A stretch of DNA of 56,466 bases, taken from Albibeggiatoa sp964388965. Its GTDB lineage: Bacteria > Pseudomonadota > Gammaproteobacteria > Beggiatoales > Beggiatoaceae. A model generated the notes under the pieces. The model saw only the letters and a program-made list of their open reading frames with translations. It was not told the origin of the DNA and did not search any database. The translations under genes and the position numbers were made by a program. Below are positions 26,348-34,580 of the stretch, in pieces; positions within the stretch are counted from its first letter, which is position 1; each line of letters begins with the position of its first letter. The DNA lies in contig CAYMCP010000009.1 in NCBI GenBank assembly GCA_964388965.1, forward strand, positions 1 to 56,466, given 5' to 3'.

Positions 26348-26723
26348 TATTGCTAAACTTTTTAGTCGCAGAATAAAGTCTATATGCTTGTTGTAAGTCT
26401 TCTAATGCTGCTAACTTATCGGTAAAAATCCGTATTTCGTAATGCAATCGCGTTAGTTCGACAATGGTACGCAATGCGGGTACGACATCAAGTAAAACTA
26501 ATTCACCATGATAATTTTTAGCTAAATTTGCAGCCGTTATGAAGATGGAAACGCCTCTTGCGTCAGCGTATCGGACTTTTTCCACGTTTAGTATCAAAAA
26601 AGGTGTAGTTGATTCAATTATTTGAGATAATTGCTTACGCAGTTGTGGCGCACATTGATAAGTTAAGTTACCATCTAGTGTGATAATTTGTACATCTTCG
26701 TGTAAATCGTGGGTCAACAACAT
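26340..26723 (-). CDS. STAS-domain protein without the phosphorylatable serine
   Basis: 127 aa forming one STAS domain: VQIITLDGNLTYQCAPQLRKQL, then PFLILNVEKVRYADARGVSIFITAA and the GELVLLDV strand. In anti-sigma factor antagonists the loop reads DSSG, with a phosphorylated Ser. Here residues 54-57 are DARG, so this switch is missing. It is the first gene of the exopolysaccharide module and overlaps the Wza-like gene by eight bases, so it may regulate or scaffold that machinery independently of phosphorylation. No kinase or phosphatase partner is adjacent. Confidence 0.88.
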   Translation of the reverse strand: MLLTHDLHEDVQIITLDGNLTYQCAPQLRKQLSQIIESTTPFLILNVEKVRYADARGVSIFITAANLAKNYHGELVLLDVVPALRTIVELTRLHYEIRIFTDKLAALEDLQQAYRLYSATKKFSNNA

Positions 26724-26910
26724 GCCAACATACCTAATATAATTTACTATAAATTTTAAGCAACTTGAACACCAAAGTAAAATAACTTTCGTGCTTTGAA
26801 GTTAAAAACAGGTGCAGAGTGAGCATTTTCTTCGTTCTCAAGTACGGAAGCTGTAAAAAAACTGCCAACATTAGCATCTTTTGATTCGTAACTTATTAAT
26901 TCAATTTATA

Positions 26911-27279
26911 ATGATGAATAAACTAGTATTATACCGTGATACACAACAAGGTAAATTGTTCGGCGTTTGTGCAGGCTGGGCTGCGTTTTTACAACAAGAT
27001 GTTAGCGTAATACGCATTTTAACCGTTACTTTTGCTTTGTTCCCACCAACATTATTTTTTACTGTGATAGGTTATCTTGTGATGGCTATAGTGTTGGAAG
27101 ATAAGCCGACAGCAGTTAAAACAGACAAAGTAAACAACGCAACTTTGCATCCTGCGGTTCTGTTAGATGATATTGAAACAACGCTGAATACATTGGATGC
27201 AAAAGTGTCAGATTTGGAAAATTACGTTACATCAGAATCTTTTGAATTTCAATGTAAGTTATGGAATTTAAAGCGTTAA
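26911..27279 (+). CDS. pspC: PspC-domain membrane protein
   Basis: 122 aa from the ATG at 26911; a TTG at 26881 is open but the family starts just before the KLVLYRD strand. The PspC domain is clear: GKLFGVCAGWAAFLQQDVSVIRIL followed by a hydrophobic segment (FFTVIGYLVMAIVL). The C-terminal cytosolic part (LDAKVSDLENYVTSESFEFQ) matches PspC of the phage-shock response, which senses envelope stress. The other psp genes (pspA, pspB, pspF) are not in the window. The 3' end overlaps tlpA by 12 bases in convergent orientation. Confidence 0.85.
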   Translation: MMNKLVLYRDTQQGKLFGVCAGWAAFLQQDVSVIRILTVTFALFPPTLFFTVIGYLVMAIVLEDKPTAVKTDKVNNATLHPAVLLDDIETTLNTLDAKVSDLENYVTSESFEFQCKLWNLKR

Positions 27280-27831
27280 TTTTTTAATTCGTGACGATGA
27301 TTCACGCGCACCCAATTGTTGAATGAGAGCATCTAGTCGATTTTCTGACAATTCTCCTATGTGTTGCATCACGATCACGCCGTCACGATTGACTACTGCC
27401 GTAAACGGTAAGCCACCGTGTCGATTACCATACGATCTAGACAAATCTAGTCCATCGCGCTCTGCTAGTAAAATGGGATAATTAATTTTAACGTGCTCTA
27501 CGAAATCGCTTACAGGCGCACGTTGATCTAGCGCGATACCGACAAATTGCACTTGATCCGCATATTTTTCCTGTAAACGAATAAAGCCGGGTATTTCACG
27601 AATACAAGGCGGACACCAGCTTGCCCAAAAATTCACGATAATAATTTTATTCACCCATTCACTGCTGTGTCGTTCAACACCTTGCAAATCTGTTAGTGAA
27701 AAATGAGGGGCTTGGGTTTTTGATTCAAGTTTTACATCCAATTCAACGACTTGTTGTGACAACATCACTCTGCCCACGATTAAACTGATAACAAGTACAG
27801 TAAGAATGATGACAGAATATAAAATTTTCAT
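27268..27831 (-). CDS. TlpA/ResA-like thiol-disulfide reductase
   Basis: 187 aa, anchored by an N-terminal membrane segment (YSVIILTVLVISLIVG), with a periplasmic thioredoxin-like domain. The active site is WCPPC (Cys73, Cys76) in FWASWCPPCIREIPGF. The cis-Pro loop GGLPFTAVVNRDG and a family-typical PHFSLTDLQG start are present. The start codon overlaps the stop of dsbD (ATGA), so it is translationally coupled to the electron donor that could keep it reduced. A role in cytochrome c maturation or periplasmic thiol repair is inferred from family and neighbour. Confidence 0.92.
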   Translation of the reverse strand: MKILYSVIILTVLVISLIVGRVMLSQQVVELDVKLESKTQAPHFSLTDLQGVERHSSEWVNKIIIVNFWASWCPPCIREIPGFIRLQEKYADQVQFVGIALDQRAPVSDFVEHVKINYPILLAERDGLDLSRSYGNRHGGLPFTAVVNRDGVIVMQHIGELSENRLDALIQQLGARESSSRIKKLTL

Positions 27832-30134
27832 AGAGCAAATACCTGAGTTAAATGTTGATGAAAGTCTACGGCTGGCATGAATCCTACAACACGAAATGCT
27901 TTTAATTCATTACCATTAGGATGAAAAAAGATGATCGCAGGTGGACCGAAAATGTTAAAACGTTGATACAATGCTTTATCTTGTGCGTCATTTGGTGTGA
28001 CATCCGCTTGTAATAAAATTACGTCTTTTAGCAAATCTTGTACACCGCTATCGCTAAAAGTTAAATGCTCCATTTCCTTACATGAGACACACCAGTCTGC
28101 ATAAAAATCTAACATCACAAATTTTTGTTGTACTTTGGCGGTGGTGAGTGCTTGTTCTAATTGCTCAATACCTTTAATTTGTTGAAATAATAAGCTTTTT
28201 TCCTCTACTGTATCATAGCCGGAACGTGCAAATTTCTCCAAAGGTTTCAACGGATTATGACTACCAGTGGCAGCACCAATCATTAAAAATACGCCATGAA
28301 TAAACAAAATAATCGCTAAACCTTTTTGTAATCTACCTTTCCATGATATATCTGGCAATATTTTATCGAATACGCCCATATATACTGCGGATAAAATAAA
28401 TAAACTTGCCCATAACAACATAATTAATTGTGCTGGAAATACGCGCTCAACCATCCAAATTGCCACAGCTAGCATTAATACGCCAAATACTGCTTTGACA
28501 TTATCCATCCAAGCACCTGAACGTGGCAGTAAATGCCCTGCGGAAGTGCCGATTAATAGTAATGGTACACCCATGCCCATACTCATAGAAAATAAAGCGA
28601 TCCCGCCTAATACCGCGTCCCCAGTTTGCCCAATGTAAATTAATGCACCAGCCAACGGAGCGGCAACACAAGGTCCTACGATCAAAGCTGATAGCACACC
28701 CATAATACTCACGCCGAGTAATGTACCACCTTGTTGTTTACTGCTTGCTTCGGTAAGTTTGGATTGTAAAAAAGAGGGCATTTGTAATTCATAAAACCCA
28801 AACATGGATAAAGATAAACCAACGAAAATTAAGGCAAATACAACTAGTACATAAGGATTTTGAAACATTAATTGTAAATTTTGCCCAACTAAACCTGTCA
28901 TCACGCCAAATGCGGTATAAGTCAACGCCATTGCTAGCACATAAGTGAGTGACATGATAAATGCGCGAGTAGGCGTAACTTGTTGACCTTGACCGATAAT
29001 AATGCCAGATAAAATTGGAATCATTGGGAAAACGCAAGGCGTAAGCGATAGTAGCAATCCAAACCCAAAAAAAGCTAAAATGATATACAATATATTCTGA
29101 TTGGATAACAAATTAGCAATACGATCTTGTTCTGATTGTGTCGTTGTAGACATGACGGGCATTTTTTCTGATTCATCGGATTTAGCAAGACTTTCTGTAT
29201 TTTCTACAGCATTCACCCAACTACCATCCAAAACCATATCTACAATTTTCGACATTGGCGGATAACACAAACCTGCTTCTGCACAGCCTTGATAAGTCAC
29301 TTGTAAACGTACTTTATCTTGTCCATTGGCTGCTACAATTGGCGCATTAGCGACTACATTGTAATAATATACTTCCGTTTTACCATAAGTTGGATCATCT
29401 TTCATTTCACCGTTTGGCAAATTTACTTCACCTAATTCCACACCGTTCAAGGCTTCAAACTTAAAAGTTTTACGATATAGGTAATAACCTTGTTTGATTT
29501 GCCAATACGCTGTAATTTGTTCATCCATTAACTCTGCTGAAAATTGAAACGCAATCTCAGGGTCTAAAAAATCATCACTATTGTTGTTCGATAAGATATT
29601 AGATTTATCATTAAATAAACTTTTAACTATTGAAACTGGTTTTGCTTCAATCTGATCAAGATTAAAAATGGCTCGTTGTGGTTCAGATTGCGCTATTTTA
29701 TTGATTTCACGCGCTTCGTTCGGTAATACAAGCGTTATAGTTTGTCGATAAGGTGGATAACAATTTTCTATATTTGGCGGACAGCCTTGCGCAATTATTT
29801 CAAAGTGAATTGTATCTAATTGTTGCGTATTTTGAATAATCGGTACGTCAAATTGAACTTGTTGCTGATAAATTTCCAATTCACCAAAAAATGTATCTTG
29901 CTTAATTTGTGGTTCAGGTAAATCCAATTCACCAAATTCCACCCCATTACTACGACTGCGTATCTGAAACTTGTTTTTATACAAATAATAATCTGGCGCA
30001 ATTTGCCATGTAAATCTTAGTTTTTGTGCATCAACAGCGCTCGTTTTTAAAATAAAGGCTTGATTTACATTTAAAAAATCAGCGGCTTGTGTCGTTGCGG
30101 CAAAACACATCAGCAATAAAACAATAATTTTCAT
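27828..30134 (-). CDS. dsbD: Thiol:disulfide interchange protein DsbD with duplicated alpha domain
   Basis: 768 aa, against about 565 in E. coli. After the signal peptide two copies of the periplasmic alpha domain follow: the first ends with QGCPPNIENCYPP, the second with QGCAEAGLCYPP, each with a Cys pair. Both repeat the pattern YYLYxxxF...GVE(F/L)GE(L/V)xLP. The membrane beta domain has its two cysteines in LSLTPCVFPMIPIL and IVGPCVAAPLAG. The gamma thioredoxin domain has DFYADWCVSCKEM near residue 680. It passes electrons from cytosolic thioredoxin to the periplasm. Coupled by ATGA overlaps to cutA upstream and tlpA downstream. Confidence 0.95.
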   Translation of the reverse strand: MKIIVLLLMCFAATTQAADFLNVNQAFILKTSAVDAQKLRFTWQIAPDYYLYKNKFQIRSRSNGVEFGELDLPEPQIKQDTFFGELEIYQQQVQFDVPIIQNTQQLDTIHFEIIAQGCPPNIENCYPPYRQTITLVLPNEAREINKIAQSEPQRAIFNLDQIEAKPVSIVKSLFNDKSNILSNNNSDDFLDPEIAFQFSAELMDEQITAYWQIKQGYYLYRKTFKFEALNGVELGEVNLPNGEMKDDPTYGKTEVYYYNVVANAPIVAANGQDKVRLQVTYQGCAEAGLCYPPMSKIVDMVLDGSWVNAVENTESLAKSDESEKMPVMSTTTQSEQDRIANLLSNQNILYIILAFFGFGLLLSLTPCVFPMIPILSGIIIGQGQQVTPTRAFIMSLTYVLAMALTYTAFGVMTGLVGQNLQLMFQNPYVLVVFALIFVGLSLSMFGFYELQMPSFLQSKLTEASSKQQGGTLLGVSIMGVLSALIVGPCVAAPLAGALIYIGQTGDAVLGGIALFSMSMGMGVPLLLIGTSAGHLLPRSGAWMDNVKAVFGVLMLAVAIWMVERVFPAQLIMLLWASLFILSAVYMGVFDKILPDISWKGRLQKGLAIILFIHGVFLMIGAATGSHNPLKPLEKFARSGYDTVEEKSLLFQQIKGIEQLEQALTTAKVQQKFVMLDFYADWCVSCKEMEHLTFSDSGVQDLLKDVILLQADVTPNDAQDKALYQRFNIFGPPAIIFFHPNGNELKAFRVVGFMPAVDFHQHLTQVFAL

Positions 30135-30454
30135 TCTGCGTCCTTTTCAGTCACGGATTGAATCCAATCAAGATAACAGGATAAACCCGTATGGATGGGT
30201 AAAGCAATTAATTCGGGCACTTCGTAGGGATGTAATCGCACAAGTAAATTTTCAATACTTGCATAATGTTTGGTTTGAGTTTTGATCAACAGTAAAACTT
30301 CTGTATCATTGACAATCTCGCCTTTCCATTCGTACAAGGATTGAATTTGTGGCACAATATTAACACATGCTGCAAGATGTTTTTCTAACAAAGCTTTAGC
30401 AATATCTTGAGCAATATGAAGGTCAGGACAGGTGTTTAACAGCACTTGGTACAT
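30131..30454 (-). CDS. cutA: Divalent-cation tolerance protein CutA
   Basis: 107 aa, the typical CutA1 length. Characteristic stretches are LEKHLAACVNIVPQIQSLYEWKGEI, the strand EVLLLIKTQT, and LHPYEVPELIALPI before a C-terminal Trp helix. CutA forms very stable trimers. The family name comes from copper tolerance, and cutA-dsbD adjacency is common in gammaproteobacteria. It overlaps the start of dsbD by four bases and is the first gene of the cutA-dsbD-tlpA operon. Confidence 0.95.
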   Translation of the reverse strand: MYQVLLNTCPDLHIAQDIAKALLEKHLAACVNIVPQIQSLYEWKGEIVNDTEVLLLIKTQTKHYASIENLLVRLHPYEVPELIALPIHTGLSCYLDWIQSVTEKDAE

Positions 30455-30498
30455 GGCGAATTCGCTATTATATTACTACAGATGATTGGCATATTCTA

Positions 30499-30855
30499 AT
30501 GAACTTATCACATAGTTTGCTACTATTATTTATTCTCGTTCCTGTTATTGAAATTTATTTTTTCATTTTAATTGGCGGTATGATTGGCGTTTTTCCTACG
30601 CTATTATTCATTGTCGTAACCGCAGTTATTGGCATGAAGCTATTACAAACACAAAGCACACTGACTATACAACGCGCACAACTGATGGCACAACAAGGAC
30701 AACCCCCGACTGAGCCACTACTTGAAGGTATTTTGATTATTATCAGTGGTTTTTTACTTATTACGCCGGGTTTTTTCACCGATGGCATTGGTTTTTTATT
30801 TTTATTGCCAACGCCGCGCCGCACGATTGTACGCAGATTAATAGAGTATATTTAG
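30499..30855 (+). CDS. fxsA: FxsA-family membrane protein, truncated by an in-frame amber codon
   Basis: 118 aa: an N-terminal membrane helix pair (LLLLFILVPVIEIYFFILIG, LLFIVVTAVIGMKLLQ), the cytosolic EPLLEGILIIISGFLLITPGFFTDGIGFLFLLP signature region and a basic PRRTIVRR segment. The reading frame stops at TAG 30853-30855. The same frame continues for 38 sense codons to 30972 and ends with IEGEYKRED, the usual C-terminal motif of FxsA. With read-through the length would be 157 aa, close to the 158 aa of E. coli FxsA. The membrane part should still be made. FxsA modulates phage T7 exclusion in E. coli; its normal role is unknown. Confidence 0.88.
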   Translation: MNLSHSLLLLFILVPVIEIYFFILIGGMIGVFPTLLFIVVTAVIGMKLLQTQSTLTIQRAQLMAQQGQPPTEPLLEGILIIISGFLLITPGFFTDGIGFLFLLPTPRRTIVRRLIEYI

Positions 30856-30972
30856 ACCCAAATGGTAGATGAGATGTCACAGGAAGAATATTATCATCAT
30901 ACGAAACGTCAGCAACCTAAAGTACATAAACCTATTGTTATTGAAGGAGAATATAAGCGTGAAGATGAATAA
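30856..30972 (+). pseudogene. Detached C-terminal tail of fxsA
   Basis: Continuation of the fxsA frame after the amber codon: 38 sense codons including an ATG at 30862, charged, with a HHTKRQQPKVHKP stretch and ending IEGEYKREDE before TAA. The closing motif matches the tail of full FxsA proteins, which supports a nonsense mutation or a sequencing error in one codon rather than a genuine short protein. Its end overlaps the start of the following methyltransferase remnant. Confidence 0.6.
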
Positions 30973-31424
30973 TCCACTTCAACACAAAACGGATTTTGCA
31001 AACAACGTTACAATAATATTTAAAATTCTACCGCAGCTTTTCGATAAAAAATCTACTGAAAATAATTCACTCACGTCACGCGATTTAATTGTATTTTTCT
31101 CTATCTTCTTTACAAAAGAAATGCAGGCATCGCACAATACAAAATCACGCAAGTTATATTTTCAGCATAAAAATATATAGCTTTTTCGTGGAAATTCATT
31201 AGATGAACATCTTTTTGACAAAGAATTTATTGATCTAACAGTGACATCTCCACCTTATAATGTTGAAGTTGATGATGTCATTTTTGGTCCATTCTGTGGC
31301 AGTGGTACTACGCTCATTGAAGCGTATCTCAATAAAAGGCGCGCCAATAGGAATAGAGTTAGATGAAAACTATTGCGAAATAGCCAAAAAACGCATTTCA
31401 AGTGAAATAACTTTTTTTAATTAA
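30965..31424 (+). pseudogene. DNA methyltransferase (N4/N6, beta type) pseudogene
   Basis: From the ATG at 30965 a first piece of 71 codons ends KLYFQHKNI at a TAG; the frame then continues LFRGNSLDEHLFDKEFIDLTVTSPPYN, a typical start with the TSPPY catalytic motif. It runs after only a few residues into FGPFCGSGTTLIEAYLNKR, the SAM-binding FxGxG motif, so the target-recognition core is deleted. A frameshift follows and another frame gives IGIELDENYCEIAKKRI, the usual end. At least three lesions are visible: nonsense codon, internal deletion and frameshift. No matching restriction endonuclease is present. Confidence 0.8.
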
Positions 31425-31478
31425 TCTACAAGTTTTAGGAGCTTGCTCCAAACACATAAAATGCGCTTTGTGCGTAGA

Positions 31479-32687
31479 TCAAACAATTTTCTGTCCGCGT
31501 ACCAAATGCGAAGGATAGCTATTTAAACCAATCATTTGTTTCATTAAATATTTTTTTATTGGTGGCAATGCGTCCAATGCTAATAAACCAATATTACGAG
31601 CAATAGATAACGGTATAAAATCATTAGAAAAAGTTTTGACTAAACTATCAGTTAGCCATGTTACCGTTTTCTGATCATCCCCCTGACAACCAATATAAGT
31701 TTGCAACAAATCATCTGCACCCACGTCACGCGACCCATGCTGCCATGCTTTATTAATAATTTCAGTTAAACTTGCAACATCGCGTAAGCCTAAATTGAAG
31801 CCTTGACCTGCTACAGGGTGTAAAGTATGCGCAGCATTACCCATAATTACAGTGCGTTGCGTAATGGGCTGCTCGGAATAACTTAAATTTAATGGAAAAG
31901 CAAAACGCGACTCAGCAGCAACAAAATGTCCAGCTCGCCAGCCAAATTGTTGTTGAATACTGTGTAAAAATGTTTGCTCATCTCGCTGTAAAATTGAGTC
32001 CACCATTTCATGTTTTACCGTCCAAACCAAAGAATATTGCTTTTCCGCAACGGGTAGTAGTGCAATAGGGCCGGTGTCAGTGAAACGCTCATAGGCTATA
32101 TTTTGATGTGGTTTATTTACTGTAAGATTGGTGATAATGGCTGTTTGCCCGTAATCTTGGCTATGCGTAGTAATATTAAGTTGTTGACAAATTTGGGAAT
32201 TCGCACCATCGGCTGCAATTAATAAATTCGCAGATAAATGATGCGTTTGTTCTTGCTGCTGGTAAGTGATTTGTACATTGTGATCATCGGTCACAATTTG
32301 GATGACTTGAGCAGGCGCAATCATCGTTATGCCATCTAAGTTTAAACCTTGTCCAATATATTTAGCGCGAACGACATAACCCAAAGCAGGTAAATTGAGC
32401 AAATGATGCGACAAACGAGCAATGCCGAAATGATTACGATTGGATACGTGAATATGCTTAATTGTTTCAGTATGCGGTTGGATACGATGCCACACCTCCA
32501 TACCTTCAAAAATCCGACGTGAAACATAGTTTAACGCAATCACTCGCTTATCATTTGCGGCGGGGATAGTTTGAGGTTTAGTTTCAATTATGGCAATTTT
32601 TAATGGTAAATGACGTAGACAAGTCGCTAAACTTGCACCGACTAAACCACCACCAACGATAATAATATCGAATTTATTCATTTCCAT
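31479..32687 (-). CDS. ubiH: 2-octaprenyl-6-methoxyphenol hydroxylase (UbiH-type FAD monooxygenase)
   Basis: 402 aa class A flavoprotein monooxygenase acting in ubiquinone biosynthesis. The FAD dinucleotide fold is IIVGGGLVGASLATCL, the middle has LLIAADGANSQICQQL, and the second FAD site is VIMGNAAHTLHPVAGQGFNLGLRDV. The segment HFGIARLSHHLLNLPALGYVV and the C-terminal SHLVRG favour UbiH over UbiF/VisC. The start at 32687 lies 23 bases after the FGE-fold gene, so they are likely co-transcribed. Other ubi genes are not in the window. Confidence 0.88.
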   Translation of the reverse strand: MEMNKFDIIIVGGGLVGASLATCLRHLPLKIAIIETKPQTIPAANDKRVIALNYVSRRIFEGMEVWHRIQPHTETIKHIHVSNRNHFGIARLSHHLLNLPALGYVVRAKYIGQGLNLDGITMIAPAQVIQIVTDDHNVQITYQQQEQTHHLSANLLIAADGANSQICQQLNITTHSQDYGQTAIITNLTVNKPHQNIAYERFTDTGPIALLPVAEKQYSLVWTVKHEMVDSILQRDEQTFLHSIQQQFGWRAGHFVAAESRFAFPLNLSYSEQPITQRTVIMGNAAHTLHPVAGQGFNLGLRDVASLTEIINKAWQHGSRDVGADDLLQTYIGCQGDDQKTVTWLTDSLVKTFSNDFIPLSIARNIGLLALDALPPIKKYLMKQMIGLNSYPSHLVRGQKIV

Positions 32688-32710
32688 ATTCCAATAAATC
32701 CTATGTACTA

Positions 32711-34366
32711 TTAGTTTTCTACGCGCACAACACGAAAACCTAATGTATCCATACGTGTTCTTGGGCTATAATTATGACGTTTGGTCAAGCGCAAACTGCT
32801 TTCATAACTACGATAAGAACTGCCACGCACGATACGACGTGAGCAATCGCCACCTTCCCAAATTTGCCCATGTGATGGTGCACCACGATAATTAGTTCTA
32901 AAACAAGTTGTTGTCCATTCCATTACATTACCGACCACATCATGCAAACCAAATTCATTACTTGGAAAACTGCCAGTTGGCGCGGTTTGTTTTGCATCCC
33001 ACTGACTGCCACATATCGCACAATTTGCTTTATTTGAACCTAAATCATTCCCCCACCAATAAAACGTATTAGCCCCAACGGTTGCGGCATATTCCCATTC
33101 ACGCTCACCGGGCAGGCGATAAGTGCTTCCTGTTTGCTCTGTAAGCCACTTGGTATAATCCACAGCATCGTGCCAACTCACATTAATCACAGGTCGCTTA
33201 CCACGTCCCCAACCTTTATCGCTAGGTAATTTACGGTTGGTACTTTCCGCAAACGCATCATATTCGTCGAATGTCACCTCATAGCGACTAATGGAAAAAC
33301 TACGCAAATTAATTTCAGTTTGAGGACGTTCTTCTTGATAAGGTAATGAATCTTTTACACCTAATAAAAAACTGCCTGCTGGTAACTTCACCATTGTAGG
33401 ACCTGCACCACCTCGTTTGAGATTATCACGAAAAACAGCAATTGGTTTTAATTTTGGTTTTGATAATTGTTTAGGTTGCTCAGATTGTTCAGCTTTAGGC
33501 GCGGACTCTTCGGCTGGTTTTGATGTATCCGCTGCAACTTGTGGTTCAACAGTAGGTTGTTTAAAATCCCCAATCAAACCATCGAATATCGGCGTTGTAA
33601 ACGCAAGCACGATAAAAGCGAGAACAAAAAGTAACATAACGCTTGCACCAATCAAAATACTGACAACACTACCACTAGAACGACGCATTCTACTCGAATT
33701 TTTTTCACGCTCCGCTTGTTGTTGACGCTCCATCATTGCACGGGCACTATCGCGTTGTAAACGTAGCAATTCAGCATCTTTCTTAGCTTGAGCGCGTGCT
33801 GATTCCAACTCTTTTTTGAGCCGTAAATGCTCATCCTCTTTTAATTTGATCCGTCGAGCTAATTCCTGTTGTAATTTTTCGTCACTTTCCTGACGCTCAC
33901 GAGCCGTTTTTTCGGCTTGATTTTTTAATCGCGCTAGTTCTCGTTTAGCTCTGGCTAGTTGGTCAATTTGTTCGCGCGTTTTACGTTGAGCAGCTTCGAT
34001 GCGACCAATACGGCTTTCAAGTTCAACTTTTTCTGCTTCAGCGCGGCGTATTTCTTCCTCAGAAGCTAAAGGTATATCTGCTGTTGGAGGGGAATTTGTT
34101 GTAGGCGCAACTTTCCCTTTAGGGGCAGGTTTTTTTTGCGTAGCAGTTTTGGCGCGTGCGTCCCTATTGCTTTGCTCTCTGTCTCTTGCTTGTAATTTGG
34201 TAATAGCTGTTTGTAATGCGCTAATTTGCGAAACAAGCCTTTCAGCTTCAGCCGCTTTTCGTGCAGCCTCTTCACCACTATCTGCACTTTTTGCTTCTGC
34301 TTGTAGCTTGTTATATCGCTTAATTAATTTTTGCGCTTCAGCCTTAGCCTGAATTATCGAAGACAC
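32711..34366 (-). CDS. Membrane-anchored FGE-sulfatase-fold protein with coiled-coil N-terminus
   Basis: 551 aa. Residues 1-225 are a charged coiled coil (QLARAKRELARLKNQAEKTA). A single membrane segment lies near 233-256 (VSILIGASVMLLFVLAFIVL), followed by a Pro/Lys linker. The C-terminal domain (about 325-551) is the formylglycine-generating-enzyme fold: MVKLPAGSFLLGV, PVINVSWHDAVDYTKWL, YRLPGEREWEYAAT, NVMEWT and LGFRVVRV. The two catalytic Cys of true FGE are not at their positions (GSSYRSYESSLRLTKRHN), so sulfatase activation is unlikely. It is probably a ligand-binding or structural domain exposed to the periplasm. It lies upstream of ubiH. Confidence 0.88.
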   Translation of the reverse strand: MSSIIQAKAEAQKLIKRYNKLQAEAKSADSGEEAARKAAEAERLVSQISALQTAITKLQARDREQSNRDARAKTATQKKPAPKGKVAPTTNSPPTADIPLASEEEIRRAEAEKVELESRIGRIEAAQRKTREQIDQLARAKRELARLKNQAEKTARERQESDEKLQQELARRIKLKEDEHLRLKKELESARAQAKKDAELLRLQRDSARAMMERQQQAEREKNSSRMRRSSGSVVSILIGASVMLLFVLAFIVLAFTTPIFDGLIGDFKQPTVEPQVAADTSKPAEESAPKAEQSEQPKQLSKPKLKPIAVFRDNLKRGGAGPTMVKLPAGSFLLGVKDSLPYQEERPQTEINLRSFSISRYEVTFDEYDAFAESTNRKLPSDKGWGRGKRPVINVSWHDAVDYTKWLTEQTGSTYRLPGEREWEYAATVGANTFYWWGNDLGSNKANCAICGSQWDAKQTAPTGSFPSNEFGLHDVVGNVMEWTTTCFRTNYRGAPSHGQIWEGGDCSRRIVRGSSYRSYESSLRLTKRHNYSPRTRMDTLGFRVVRVEN

Positions 34367-34580
34367 ACTGTTATCTCACAAATGATTTTCTTAAAACTAC
34401 TGGACAACTCATAATTAGTGCCATATTTTTACATAAATGATATTGGTTTAAAATTATTTTACATATATTACTATGAATTGATGATAACCGCTCTTAAAAG
34501 CTCACTCAAATTTAGGTATGACCACTTGAAAATCAAACATCGTTTTTTAGTATCATAGCCTATCAGTTTTTTAATTTATA

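Noticed and set aside
33417..34352. Serine- and alanine-rich plus-strand frames opposite the FGE-fold gene
   Set aside because: Composition mirrors the Lys/Glu/Ala-rich coiled coil on the other strand; typical shadow frames.
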